Notes: generated from the sequence alone by a model not told the origin. Positions 9,926 through 21,249 are shown, counted from the stretch's first letter. The stretch is DNA of 64,000 bases from Amborella trichopoda (GCF_000471905.2 NW_006499207.1:925038-989037), one strand, 5' to 3'. Made by a program: numbers and translations.

Positions 9926-10766
9926 GTAAATCTCGAATAGCTCACTAAGCCCAACACAAGCCGGTATGTCAGTCAGACGCTCTTTACCGAAGATGACTGA
10001 GTTGCTGGGTACAAACTCTTCGTATACCTCCTCCAACAAGGGCAGTCCGCTCACGAAGTACATGTCTAGAAAGGTATTCCCGACCTCGCCCTTCGCCAAG
10101 TTCCAATTATTAGTTCATGGGCACCATGCCTCCAACAGAGTCATGACGGTGTTTGGACAGCGATCATAATAGCAGGCCGAGCATTGACATGCAATGGCCA
10201 ACTTGATATCTGCCAGGGCTCTCGAGAAGGAGTCAAGGACGTCAAGAGTCCAGGTCGTATACCTGTTCAAAAACTGGTGTTCCCAATCAAAACAAAGAGC
10301 ACCAGGGGCCCACTGAAGACCAGGTTTCGCTAACATTCTCTTCCCTAATGTGGGAATGCCCTCGTCGGAGATAAAGTTCCTATGTAGGGCATGGTACAGG
10401 GGAACACTCTCCTCCTCAATAAGGGGAGCCTCATCATCACTGCCATAAGTGTAAAGCCCAGCATTCACCCCCACGTAAGTGATGCTCGAGGGCCATCTTA
10501 TCTCTTGGGTGAGTTTAGTCTCCCTAAGTGGGGTTCCTCTTGACAAGAGGGTTCTCGTATAGCGATCAACCCCCAGCCCACCCGCGCGTAGCAGTTGGTT
10601 CACATCAAGCACCTTCGCTGCGGAGCCACAAAGGAAAACAAGGTAAGCAGTTCAAGTAGTATAATAATAAATAAATAAATAAATAAATAAAAGGGGTGGA
10701 GGGGGGGGTGGGGGAGAAGAGGAGCAACACCTCACCAAGATAAGGGGTAGCGCTTGTTCTGACCAT
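9926..10766 (-). pseudogene. Plant mobile domain (PMD)-like gene, truncated, one in-frame stop
   Basis: On the minus strand an ATG at 10,766 opens a 31-nt exon (MVRTSATPYL) ending at 10,736 with a GTGAG donor. An acceptor (CTCCGCAG) at 10,618 resumes the frame as AKVLDVNQLLRAGG. The second exon includes WTLDVLDSFSRALADIKLA, ...TLLEAWCP, then KGEVGNTFLDMYFVSGLPLL and EEVYEEFVPSN. The 'WCP...KGEV...SGLPLLxEVYEEFVP' order is characteristic of the plant mobile (aminotransferase-like) domain family. A single TGA interrupts the frame just after WCP (about 10,113). The protein is cut at about 9,926 where LTR sequence starts, so most of the PMD core is missing. PMD proteins include host silencing and growth factors (the MAIN/MAIL group) and copies carried by gypsy and Mutator elements. 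Here the retroelement setting suggests a captured copy. The intron call is mine from splice consensus and phase. Confidence 0.7.
10618..10735 (-). other. Intron of the PMD-like gene
   Basis: 118 bp with GT donor and AG acceptor in the antisense direction. It contains a (TTTA)n microsatellite and a C-rich (plus G-rich) tract. Phase is kept across the join. Confidence 0.55.
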
Positions 10767-11419
10767 TGTCACCCACGAGCAGTTCAGGCAAGGAAGGCTG
10801 AGCATTGATAAGAAAGAACAACAAGGATTACGCGGGTGGAAAATACTGAGAAAACGAGAGTTTGTGATTCAGAAGCGAACACCGACGCCCTCGTCTTATA
10901 GGAGTCAGATGCACACATGTCTTGTAGGGTCAAGAAGAACACCGTCCAATCACAAGGGAGCATGAGCAGCACACAGTGCGATGCGTCACATAGTAATAGG
11001 GACACCGAGCCACCGTCGGCGTACGAATAGAAGCGTGGCATGAGCAGGCGCCACGTGCCTCGAAGGTACGGTCGTACAAACATCACATGAAGCAATGTGC
11101 CACACGTGCATAAGATTACACTCAGTACTAAGGAAGCACTAAGGACATGTAATCGAACCGTCGTACGGCATCGACACCGCCTCTCTCTCCCAACATTAAC
11201 CATTTTGCATGCACAATACGGTCCATCAGAAATGGCACGTCTAACACCGTTCAAATGCCACACAAGCATGCAACCCATCCCCACTTGGCTTGCCTATAAC
11301 ACGGGCCCACTCAAAGTGCCCCGGGCACACCCCTGCACCACTGTGCTTTGTGGGCAAGCGAACTTCGTTCCTTGTCTCGCTCCACATATGGAAGCTCCTG
11401 TGGACCCCAAAAAAAAAAA
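10767..11419. other. No gene seen; sequence upstream of the PMD-like gene
   Basis: Mixed-composition DNA with CpG-containing stretches. Small open frames on both strands show no recognisable motif. It may hold the promoter of the antisense PMD-like gene, but I could not identify one. Confidence 0.4.
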
Positions 11420-11421
11420 AA

Positions 11422-11462
<41 letters not shown>

Positions 11463-11473
11463 TAACTAAAACT
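11420..11473. repeat. (TA)n microsatellite at left edge of assembly gap
   Basis: A run of A followed by about 17 TA dinucleotides, then 'gagataactaaaact' and the gap. Confidence 0.95.
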
Positions 11474-12171
11474 NNNNNNNNNNNNNNNNNNNNNNNNNNN
11501 NNNNNNNNNNNNNNNNNNNNNNNNNNNNNNNNNNNNNNNNNNNNNNNNNNNNNNNNNNNNNNNNNNNNNNNNNNNNNNNNNNNNNNNNNNNNNNNNNNNN
11601 NNNNNNNNNNNNNNNNNNNNNNNNNNNNNNNNNNNNNNNNNNNNNNNNNNNNNNNNNNNNNNNNNNNNNNNNNNNNNNNNNNNNNNNNNNNNNNNNNNNN
11701 NNNNNNNNNNNNNNNNNNNNNNNNNNNNNNNNNNNNNNNNNNNNNNNNNNNNNNNNNNNNNNNNNNNNNNNNNNNNNNNNNNNNNNNNNNNNNNNNNNNN
11801 NNNNNNNNNNNNNNNNNNNNNNNNNNNNNNNNNNNNNNNNNNNNNNNNNNNNNNNNNNNNNNNNNNNNNNNNNNNNNNNNNNNNNNNNNNNNNNNNNNNN
11901 NNNNNNNNNNNNNNNNNNNNNNNNNNNNNNNNNNNNNNNNNNNNNNNNNNNNNNNNNNNNNNNNNNNNNNNNNNNNNNNNNNNNNNNNNNNNNNNNNNNN
12001 NNNNNNNNNNNNNNNNNNNNNNNNNNNNNNNNNNNNNNNNNNNNNNNNNNNNNNNNNNNNNNNNNNNNNNNNNNNNNNNNNNNNNNNNNNNNNNNNNNNN
12101 NNNNNNNNNNNNNNNNNNNNNNNNNNNNNNNNNNNNNNNNNNNNNNNNNNNNNNNNNNNNNNNNNNNNNNN
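11474..12171. other. Assembly gap
   Basis: About 698 N bases, flanked on both sides by TA microsatellite. Translations spanning it are meaningless. Confidence 0.99.

Positions 12172-12217
<46 letters not shown>
12172..12217. repeat. (TA)n microsatellite at right edge of assembly gap
   Basis: About 23 TA dinucleotides directly after the N run. Confidence 0.95.
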
Positions 12218-12218
<1 letters not shown>

Positions 12219-13415
12219 GGGGAATTGTGAAAATCAACAACGACCCATTCCCAAGGGGTTAGCATGAAAACCCGCGAGGTCATCCCAACCATCACACAGC
12301 AAGCAGCACTCGCCCCACAGGCACAATGAGCATTTCATCAGCCATTCCTTATCCCCATAATCAGCAGGGATAAGGACTTCACCGGCCAACCAAAAAAATA
12401 AGAGCAGTAAACATCGGCACAAGGCAAAGAAGGAGAATTCAATGCAAAGGGGGATTTCATTTCATGAACAAAAAAAGGTTACATGTTTGTTGTTACAATC
12501 CAATCCCTAAAAAATAAAGGATGTGTACATCCATTCTGAAGTGGATCCCTTCCCTTCAAAGAGTCCCACCGCCTTCTTACGGTGGTGGTGCCTTCAAAGC
12601 GGTTGCATCCATCTCTTCAAGTAGTACTTGAAGAGGGAGCGCCTCCTCCTTCAACGTGCCCTCTGACGAGGGCATCGGGTCAGACAAACTCGCTGGCCTA
12701 CCGGCCCCCCTCCTGCAATTTACCATCATATCTAAAAAAGGTATGTTGGGATTCAGGGTGGCGGGCCCTCAACGCCTGATACACGGCCGCAAGCCTCATG
12801 TCATGAGTCCCGCACAAACAAAAGAGCTTCGGAGCAACAAGCTCGCCCTCTGTCACGGGTCCATCGTCGCTTCCACACGAGTGAATACCTTCACTGGACG
12901 CCCGCTCATGCCCCAAACATTAGTGTTAAGCAGTCATCCCCAGCAGCAGGCATCGCTCACCGGTCAAGTTCTTCAAAGAAAATGAAGTCTTTAAGCTGCC
13001 TACACACAAAGGAACATCAAGAAGAGCAACCCCGTTACAAAAAGGGGAAAAATCTGCTCTCATGGTGTCCTGCCTAGTCCCTTTTTGAACGACTTAGGCT
13101 CATCAAAGCTTGCTGCTTCCCGAGCACCATGCCACCCGGCTGCTCGACCACATGTCACCATGATGGCGCCTCATTGATCGTGACATTTAAACCTTCTCAT
13201 GCCTCACTGGCCAGGCGTTGCTCATGAAGCATCACGGTTAAATCTCATGCCGCTATATAGCCACCTTGGCGTGCTCTACAGATCACGCAAAAAGATCTTG
13301 CGCAAGGAATCTCCATCACGTGGCACTCCCCATCCGACCTCTCCCCAGCATGCAGTCACCTCGTCAATCGAGTGCCACCTCTCTAAGCACGCTTTCTTCG
13401 AGGCAAACCATCACA
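12218..13415 (+). mobile_element. Non-coding internal retroelement DNA
   Basis: No convincing coding frame. The block leads into the tandem-repeat region that ends at the polypurine tract and LTR at 15,590, so I read it as internal DNA of a large non-autonomous LTR element. It has scattered GC-rich phrases and small open frames without motifs. Confidence 0.45.
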
Positions 13416-13800
13416 CCTCACCCCTCTCGGGTACCATCTTCACTCCATCCCCCGCGGGCGCCTCCATCATTTCACCCCGTGCGAGTGCCACTCCATTCCA
13501 CCCCCGCGATCACCATCTTCATACACACCCCCCCGCTGGTGCGTCCATCATTTCACCCCCCACGGGTACCATCTTCATTACACACCCCTGTGGGTGCCTC
13601 CATCATTTTGCCCCCCCGTGGGTGTCACTCCATTTCACCCCTCGCAGGTACCATCGTTTCACCTCTTGTGGGTACTACCATCACTCCACCCCCCCCCCCC
13701 CCCCCCCCCTCCCCCGACGGGTGCCTCCACCATGCCACCTCCACGGGAGTCTTCAAACACCTCACGTGGGCACCACCATCATTGAACCCACGTGGGCACA
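13416..13800 (+). repeat. C-rich minisatellite, unit about 35 bp
   Basis: Units of the type 'cacgggtgcctccatcatttcacccc' recur about 10 times with drift. They include a run of about 25 C near 13,685-13,712. Predicted Pro/His-rich proteins here follow from base composition. Confidence 0.85.
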
Positions 13801-14049
13801 AACCATCAGGGTCACAATAAAGCTACTCTTCTGCGAAACACCCCAAAAGGGCGAAAAGATCCCCAGCCTTGGCCGCCAGCCATTGCAATTAGCCCAAGGC
13901 AGGGCCAGTCCCTCACGATTCTCAAGACTCCGCTATCAAGGTTCACTACATTAGTGACCTCCTTCCTCCCCACCAAGAAAATAATAGAAAGAGAAGTCAG
14001 GCCCGTTGGAAACCATCGTGAGTAAAAGTAAAAGAGCTTCAAGAGGACG

Positions 14050-14395
14050 TAGCCCCTCCCCAAAAAAAAAGGAGCAATGGGGGCTATGGGTAAAATCGCC
14101 CAACAAAAAAAAGAGAAAGGGGCATGGTCAAAACGCGCAAAGGGCACCATGACTAAAAATGACAGGTGGGCATGGCCACAAAGCCATGACTAAAAGAGTC
14201 CTGAAAAAAAAAAAAATTCGGGGCATGGCGAAAACCCACAAAAGGTGCCATGAGTAAAAGCGAAAATCAACAGGTGGACGTGACTTTGAAGTCACTGGTA
14301 AAAGCTCCCCAGAGAAGGATATGGTGAAAACCACTCTCTGGCACCATACCCACTCGGTTCAAGTAAAAACCCGCAAAGGGCACCTGAACCCAGCC
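14050..14395 (+). repeat. Array of short hairpins each followed by 'GTAAAAG'-like motif
   Basis: Consecutive inverted repeats: CATGGT/ACCATG (14,123-14,151), CATGGC/GCCATG (14,171-14,188), CATGGC/GCCATG (14,224-14,252), GTGACTT/AAGTCAC (14,280-14,295), TATGGTG/CACCATA (14,320-14,348), GGTTCAAGT/ACCTGAACC (14,356-14,390, one mismatch). Four of the stems are followed within a few bases by ACTAAAA, GAGTAAAA or TGGTAAAA. Stem sequences differ, so pairing rather than sequence seems kept. Confidence 0.75.
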
Positions 14396-14399
14396 TCCT

Positions 14400-14650
14400 C
14401 CTTCTAGCCTTCAGGCCAAACCTTCCCAAATTCGAGGGCCAGTTCCCTTCCAAAAAAATTTTGGCCCTAGTGCCTTCCAAAAAAATTTGAGCCCCAGTGC
14501 CTGCCAAACAAATTTCGCACCCTAGTGCCTTCCAAAAATTTGGGCCCCATTGCCTCCCAAAATATATTTCGGGCCTCAATGTCTTCTAAAAAATTTCCAG
14601 GCCCCCAGTGCCTTCAAAAAATTATTCAGCCTTCAGGCCGAATTTTATCC
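14400..14650 (+). repeat. Tandem repeat, unit about 32 bp, 'AGTGCCTTCCAAAAAAATTT'
   Basis: About seven drifting copies of 'cctagtgccttccaaaaa' plus 'atttgggcc'. Each unit has self-complementary AAATTT and GGCCC parts. Confidence 0.85.
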
Positions 14651-14812
14651 CGGGCCATTATGCAACCTTCCTATTTTAAGCACCAGAGACTTATTGTCCC
14701 GGTGCCACCCTTTTATCCAAGGCCTTTGTGCCGCCTTCCTATTTTCAGCACCGAAGCCTTAGTGCCTCGGTGCCACCCTTTTATCCCGGGCCTTAGTGTC
14801 GCCACGTCAAAA
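14650..14812 (+). repeat. Tandem repeat, unit about 70 bp
   Basis: Two and a half copies of a unit containing 'ggtgccacccttttatcc' and 'gccttagtgcc'. Confidence 0.7.
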
Positions 14813-14837
14813 AAAAAGAAAAAAAAATCTTCTCCTC

Positions 14838-15120
14838 CTCTTCTCTTCCATCAAACTCTAATAGCCAGGGTGAAGTCCCCTAAAATGGGACCGCTTCAGA
14901 GGCCATCCTCTTATCAAGTCTAGGTAATCCGGGCAATCCCCAACTAGACCAATAGGACATAAGCCAAAGAGATACCTTGCCTGCCATTCTTCTCATCAAA
15001 CTCCATCATCCAAGGTGAAGTCCCTTAAAATGGGACCGCCTTAGAGGCCATCCTCCTATCAAGTCTACGTAATTCTGGTGATCCCCAACTGGACCAATAG
15101 GACGTAAGCCTAGAGGTACC
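14838..15120 (+). repeat. Direct duplication, unit about 150 bp
   Basis: The two copies share 'ggtgaagtccc', 'aaaatgggaccgc', 'aggccatcctc', 'tatcaagtct' and 'ccccaactagaccaatagga' in the same order. Confidence 0.85.
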
Positions 15121-15139
15121 TTGTTTGCTCCTAGCATTG

Positions 15140-15270
15140 TTGTTTGGATAGAGATAAAGCTCACAAGAAGGGGCCCCACCAACTCTAACGCAAGGACCTC
15201 CCAGCCAGAATGGGAGAAAGCTCACAAGAAGGGCCCCCATTGACTGGAACATCAGGAGTTCGTGTTGAGA
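15140..15270 (+). repeat. Short duplication around 'aaagctcacaagaagggg'
   Basis: Two copies about 64 bp apart. Part of the tandem-repeat-rich DNA before the polypurine tract. Confidence 0.7.
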
Positions 15271-15504
15271 AAAAAGTCGTAAGCCCGCCGAAGGCAGACC
15301 ATCAGCATGACCTCCCAAAAGAAAACGGATTCTGATGGAACCCGAAGAAATCCCCTCAACAAGGAACCGAACCACCAGAATCCACTTTGGTCACCCCCCG
15401 ATCAAGGAAAAAGCTCAGCAAGGTCTACTCCTCGAGGATTGCACTGTGCCGGTGATCAAGAAAAAAAATATTGATTGAGAGACAATAAACACGTCTTAGT
15501 AAGG

Positions 15505-15590
15505 ATTCGTCAGAGGAGCTACGACGTTAAATTTTTCCTAATGTTGTACTTCTCGCTTCTCTCGAAGAGCAACATCCGGTGGGGCAAGTT
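15505..15590 (+). other. Pre-LTR internal end with polypurine tract
   Basis: Copy of the segment at 8,740-8,826. It ends GGTGGGGCAAG before the LTR. Confidence 0.6.
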
Positions 15591-15821
15591 GTTATACATC
15601 CATTTTGACGTACCTCCGTAAGCCCGTGCGAATAAGGGGAGAGCCGGTGATAGTCCAGTCTCACAGGTTCACAAAGCACCCACAGACTCGGACGGTCTCG
15701 TCATTCGGGCAAAAGATCATAGGGGCATTTTGGTCATTTGCACCTAATTTTTGGATTTTTTTAATTTCTTTAATTGTATTTAAGATTGACTTTTGAGCAT
15801 CCATCCTCGTTTGGTTAATCC

Positions 15822-15830
15822 TATATATAA
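15822..15830 (+). promoter_or_regulatory. TATA box of LTR C1
   Basis: CCTATATATAAGC, in the same position as in the other LTR copies. Confidence 0.55.
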
Positions 15831-16348
15831 GCAATCTTAACTCACTTGTAAAGGGGGGCCCCTTTTTTTCTAACCCTTCTTTTTGGAAGCTTCAATACCT
15901 CTAAAGGCTCGGAAGGATCGAGGCCAGATTTTGCTTATTAGCTTGTCTTTCTTTGTGAGCCCCTAGTCTCCAAGAGAGAGGATACGGAGAGAGAGAAAAC
16001 ATTGAGAGAAAAGGGATACCCCTGAGTGCACGGTCTCGCGAGCGCCCTAGTCACGCAGGTCACCCCCCCCCCCCCACCCTCTCCTAAATTGAGTCATCCT
16101 TTCTCTCTCTCTCTCTCTCTTACTCTCATCTCCACGCACACGACCGCATCCATAGGGCAGCTCGCATCCATCCGCAAACTTGCATCCATCTGCAAAACCA
16201 CGAACATGAGCAAACCAAGGGCTCGAGCGTGCACCACGAGCCAAACCTCCGCAGTTGTTCGAGAGAGGGTTTCCACCTCCCCCCCAGAGGGAAACCAAGA
16301 CACCACCGATATCACCTCCCTCTTCTTTCCTCTCTCACTTCTCTTTTT

Positions 16349-16815
16349 CTGTCTCGCACAATGAAGTACACCAACATGCACACTCTTCTCTCTTTCTGTC
16401 TCGCACGGCTGGGTACACCACCGTGTGCACTCTTGTCTCTCTTCTCTCTTTCTGTCTCACACGAAAGGGTACACTGCTGTGCGCACTCTTCTCCCTCCTA
16501 TCTTTTTGTCTCGCACGATGGTGTACACTGCCATGCGTGCTCTTCTCCCTCTTTTCTCTTTCTGCCTCACACGGTGGGGTACATCGTCGTGCATTTTCTT
16601 CTCTCTCTTCTCTCTTTCTGTCTAGCACAGTAGGATACGCTACCGTGCACAGTTTTTCTCTCTCTTCTCCCTCTCTTTAGCATGCTGGAGTACACTGCCA
16701 TGTGCATTTTTCTCTCTCCTCTCTCTGTGTTTAGCATGACAGAGTACACATCCATGTGCATTCTCCCCCTCCTCTCTCCCTCTGTCTGACATGGTGGCGC
16801 ATACCGTTGTGCACA
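16349..16815 (+). repeat. Array of 9 hairpin units, period about 55 bp
   Basis: Units begin near 16,354, 16,402, 16,458, 16,513, 16,569, 16,624, 16,679, 16,735 and 16,788. The clearest is GCACGATGG-TGTACACT-GCCATGCGTGC at 16,513-16,540. Others are GCACAGTAG...CTACCGTGC (16,624) and GCACGG...CCGTGTGC (16,402). The loop holds GTAC in seven of nine units. Spacers are TCTC-rich. Peptides predicted from this region (Ser/Leu-rich) are composition artefacts. Confidence 0.85.
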
Positions 16816-17789
16816 TTTTCCTCCTCTTCTTCCACCCTCTTCTTTCTCTCTTCACTCTCTTTTGTTTGCTCTACCAAAGGCCAGGCTGAGCCTTGTGCCA
16901 CCGTGCCAGTCTTGTCGCTGAGCAGTCTAGTCATCGTGTCAGTCTAGTCACCATGTCCGTTTAGCTGTCATGTCAAACTAGCCATGGTGCAGGTCTCTGC
17001 TGTGCTAGTCTTGGCGTTGTGTCAGTCTTGCCACCGTGCCAACCTTCATTTCTCTTAAAATACTTTTCTCTGAAGGATTTGGGTGAAAAACAAACCAGCC
17101 TTCATTTCTCTTTTATCTTTCTCTGAAATGCTGGGTGAAAGTCAAACCGGCCTTCATTTCTCTTTTTCTCTCTCTATTCCCTTCTTTTTCATCTGAAGGA
17201 TCTGGATGAAAGCCAAACCAACCTTCGTCTCTTTTTCTCTCTCTATTCCCTTCTTTTTCATTTCTCTAAAATTATCTTCTCTCTAATGTTTGGCTCCATC
17301 TAATCCCTTTCCCTTTCTCTTTATTGTAAAATATGTACTAAGAGTCCCATGTCAAGGAGATGCCGTAAGGATGTCGAATTGACACAGACTCCATTATGTT
17401 AGTTCTTCCATTTTCCTTTGAGTACAAACGCACGTGTGTGCTCACCCTATGACAAGGTGGGGTCCTCAGACCCACTTGTATGTATTCTAATGTGTGTGTG
17501 TGGTCGCAAGTAAGAAGAAACAGGTTACAGGAGGCAATTCCGAACCAGCCACAGGCCGGGAGACATTCCACATGATCAGCTCGAGTGTGTCACAGACCCA
17601 CGTGAGGTGAGTCCCGCCTCACGACCCAAATTGCTCTCTCACCGATTGGTATTCCTGCCTGCATTCTCCTTACACGGTTCATGAGGGAGCGATCTCAGGT
17701 CCTTGATCCATCTCAATCCCAGAACTACCCCACCAGGTCATCCGACCTGGAGGGCGAGATCGAGGCATCTAACCATCTAGCCGTACCCC

Positions 17790-19342
17790 TCATGACTATC
17801 TTGGGTCCCCACCTCTCATTCAAAACACCCATCAAACCCCACAAATCCATCTTTTCACTTTCACCACCCACTCAATTTCATCATCACTCATCCATTAACA
17901 CCCCATCATCCACACCGACAACATGGATGTCAGTGCCTCCATCACCATCCATCTCATGCATCATCTAGATTCCATGAGCATTTGCTCTACACTTAATCCT
18001 CCATGACTCTCATGAGTCTCCATCTTCCCAGTTGAGTCACAGCCCTTCACGACTCTCTTAAGCCTTCACCTCTCAGTCAAAACACTCACTCAACCCTACA
18101 AACCCACCTCAAATCCACTTGTTCATGAAGCCATGGGTAAAATCAGGCATAGTAAAGACTTGATAGAAAGAGAAAATAGAGAAGGACATGGCCATGATTC
18201 CACGAGTAAAAATGCCAAAAAAGAGAAGTTGGGAATGATGCAAGTCTAATAAAGATCATCATGAGTAAAAGTGGTCAGAGGTAGATGTGATCATGAAGTC
18301 ACGGGTAAAAGAGACAAATAAAGAGGAAGTTGGTAAAAATCGTCCTACGACATCACTTTCATCAAGTCCAGGTGAAAACCTGAAGGGCGCCTAGGCTAAT
18401 AAACAGGTTGATGTAGCACTCACCATAATAGGCGGCTTCAACCAGCTCAAGATGAAAAGCTCAGTAGCTTGGAAAACAATGCCCCTCGAAAAGGGCACCT
18501 ACTTGTAACAAAAAATAGTTGAAAAGCTTCAACAATTTGGGATTGGCCTCCAAAGGATTCCTAAATGTCAGAAAGATCAACAAGATGGAAAATCGAATCG
18601 ATAACCTTCTGAAAGGTTGTCCCCCAAGAAGTCAACAAAAAATATAATTTCAACCGATGGGGTCACATGCCCCCAAAACGCTATCGACTGTCAAATGAGT
18701 TCAATATCTCAATCGTCTAGCTAAGCGCCTTAATAAGGCCCCCCACTGCCATATAAGCCTCAAATTCGGGTTCTAGCTCCAAATGCCCCCGACTAGGCAC
18801 TGGTAGATTAGGTACACGCCCCAAAGACGCCACCAACTGCAATCGATTTGAATCTCGGTGAAGCAACTCATACGCCCAAGAAGGGCACCAACTGTAAAAC
18901 CAAAATGACATCTATTGGATTGGGTTCATGCGCCAAAGCCCCCCAACAGTAGATCAAATTGAAGCCTGATGAATCGAGGAGGAAGCTCCCATTGACCCCG
19001 ACCACCATACTTTCTTGAAATTCTAACGGATTGGGGAAGAAAGTCCTTAAGAAAGGCCCCCGACTACCAGACAAATCTGAATTCTAACAAGATGGGTTGA
19101 CAAGCCCTTAAGCAAAGCGCCCGGTTGTTGGAACCAAAAACACCCACAGTTACCCCTCCATGGATTAAGCTAGGCATGATTTACTTCTAAAGGTCATGTT
19201 GATGCTGGTAACTGGGAAGAACAAAATTGGGAGAAATAATAATGCCTCGGTAAGAATTCAAAAGATGAACTTGGGTGATTTTGTTTCAAATGTCACACAT
19301 CTCGCTCCTCTCGAAGAGCGGCATTCGGTGTGGCAAGCTATT
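17790..19342 (+). mobile_element. Internal region of a coding-free element between two long LTRs
   Basis: About 1.5 kb between leader and polypurine tract with no gag, protease or pol motif. It has hairpin phrases with '(G/A)GTAAAA' at 18,120-18,420 (for example GTGATCATGAAGTCAC then GGGTAAAAG). A roughly 70-bp tandem repeat follows at 18,600-19,130 ('aagaaaggcccccgactacc' and 'attctaacggattggg'). With LTR C1 and LTR C2 it forms a LARD-like non-autonomous element of about 6.4 kb. Confidence 0.65.
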
Positions 19343-20683
19343 GTAGGGTATTTTTTACATACTGAAGTGATTGCAACCCAGACCCATAGGTACCAAAATG
19401 CCTATGGACTATGGAAGCCCAAGCAAAAATAAGCCTAATTTTGAAGAGCTATCGAAATTGCATCATGTCAGCCCCAAAAGGCATGTGAGAGCGACCTTTG
19501 ATGTCCCAAAGTTTCGCCCCAACCAGACAGGTGTGAGGGAGCAGGATGAAGGTTTGGTTTGGACTGCAACTCTCTAACATGCACGAGCTATCTCATAGCT
19601 AGATCCCTATCATAGTGACCTCTAATAATCATCAGATCATCGCAGATGGATTCGGAAGGTTGAGAAGAGCTTAACCACCAAATTTCAGCTCAAATAAACA
19701 TTTCTAGGTCCAACTTTCCTAAAATCAGCGAGCCTTTTACTTTTCATGTGTAACCATCAATAACTAGTTACCATTTATAATGAAAATCTGTTGCATTTTT
19801 AAAAATTGGGCATTCTTGTGAGGCTTGTAACTCAGCGACCACGAGGCGCATCGAGGTCAAATTTTAGTATATCGTTCCCCTCGTCGAGAGGAAATTTTTA
19901 TATAAGGAATATCTCGAGCTGATCACTGAGGCCGTAGAAATATCAAAGAGAAGGTTGCCCCAGAGAACACATTTTGCATAATTTTTTATGCTCGCTTTGA
20001 CGGACGAATCTCGAAGCCCCAAAGTTAGATGAACTTAAAAATGAAACCATTATGCCAATGATTTTTTACGATTTAAGGTAAGATATGCAAGAGATGAAGA
20101 CTAGAAAGACATCGAAGCGAAGATCGCACCAAAGGCATAATTTTAGGATCACTGGAAAACCATTTTCCGGTGACTTCCAAAAATCCTAAAACAAATAATC
20201 AGAGTCCAAAACGGTTTTTGTTGCAAAATGACCACAACAACTTCCTCTTCGATTGACCATAAAATAAAATAAAAAAAAAAAATAAAAAATAAAAAAACCA
20301 AATAAGTGGTGATTCGAGCTAGATCTAGCATTCAAGAAAGTCAAGTTTTCATGTTTGGTCAGAATTCAAAACTTTGAAGACCACGATTAATACTTCACCA
20401 CATCATCCAAAATACATATCAAATCATTCCTCTCAGGGCGTTCTACATTTTCATGATGATAGATCACCCGAAACATAGTCAAATTGCCTGAAACAAGACC
20501 TCGAACCATGTGAAAGGGAAGGGGGCCCTTTTCGTGGGATTATTTGTCATTTTCAAATTTTCTTAAGGGTAAAATTGGTCATTTTTTACCAATTTCGGGA
20601 TTCAGTTTTTATTCACTTTATTTCTATTTTTTGGCAATTTACTTAGCTTTTGAGTGTACACCCTTGTTTAAGGCATACCTTGA

Positions 20684-20689
20684 TATAAG
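20684..20689 (+). promoter_or_regulatory. TATA-like box of LTR C2
   Basis: CTTGATATAAGCC; position homologous to the other LTR TATA boxes. Confidence 0.45.
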
Positions 20690-20924
20690 CCTATAACATC
20701 AATTTGTAAAAGGTTGGTGAGAAATAAATTGAAAGTAAGCTTAACCTAGGAGAGAGAAAGTTTTTCTTTGATCCTTGTTGAAGATCTTTTACCCTTGAAT
20801 GAGGAGAGATAAAACTTTACACCGACCACTCCATACCATACTCATTAGGTAAACTACGCCCCATCTTACACACATACACCATACACCTCTACCCCTAGTC
20901 CAATACTCCCTACTACCATACCCC

Positions 20925-21245
20925 ACTAAACTACTCTCTACTTCCATACTCTCCACTTCCATACTCCCTATTTTCATGCTCCCCACTTCCATACTGCCCC
21001 ACTTCCAAACTCCCCACTTCCATACTCTCTGATCCCCTGCCTCGTCACTGATCTCCCCCTTGCCTAGTCGTCTATCTCTCCCCCACCTGACCGTCAGTCA
21101 CTCCCCTGGCTAGATGTCGATCTCTCCCCTACTTGGCCACTGGCCTCTCCCCTCTCTAGCTGTTGGACTCCCAAACCATCAGTCTCTAGTCCATGCCTGG
21201 CTGCTGGTCTCTCCCCTGTCTAGCAACCCATCTCCCAAGCTACTA
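20925..21245 (+). repeat. C-rich minisatellites, units 17 bp then about 35 bp
   Basis: First 'ccacttccatactcc' about seven times. Then a drifting unit 'tctcccctxgctagxxgtc' to about 21,245. Confidence 0.8.
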
Positions 21246-21249
21246 ATCT

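Larger units (their letters stand above)
15590..17790 (+). mobile_element. Long LTR plus leader, plus orientation (copy C1)
   Basis: In order: U3 with 'acggtctcgtcattc' and 'cctaatttttggatt'; TATA box; G/C- and CT-rich blocks; a hairpin array (16,349-16,815); 'CTAGTC' short repeats (16,905-17,045); three to four copies of a 60-80 bp unit with 'aaaccggccttcatttctc' (17,045-17,260); and a leader at 17,480-17,790. The leader contains 'tgtgtgtgtgtgg', 'gaaccagcc' and 'gggcgagatcgaggcatct'. The order of parts matches the minus LTR at 5,320-8,739. The exact LTR 3' boundary is uncertain. Confidence 0.7.

Noticed and set aside
11294..12295. Open frames of about 300 codons across the gap
   Set aside because: They run through N bases and TA microsatellite; not real sequence.
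13199..13954. 251-codon Pro/His-rich open frame
   Set aside because: It follows a C-rich minisatellite; no domain, and two other frames are also open.
16026..16934. Several overlapping 60-140-codon frames on both strands
   Set aside because: Shadows of the CT-rich hairpin array in LTR C1.
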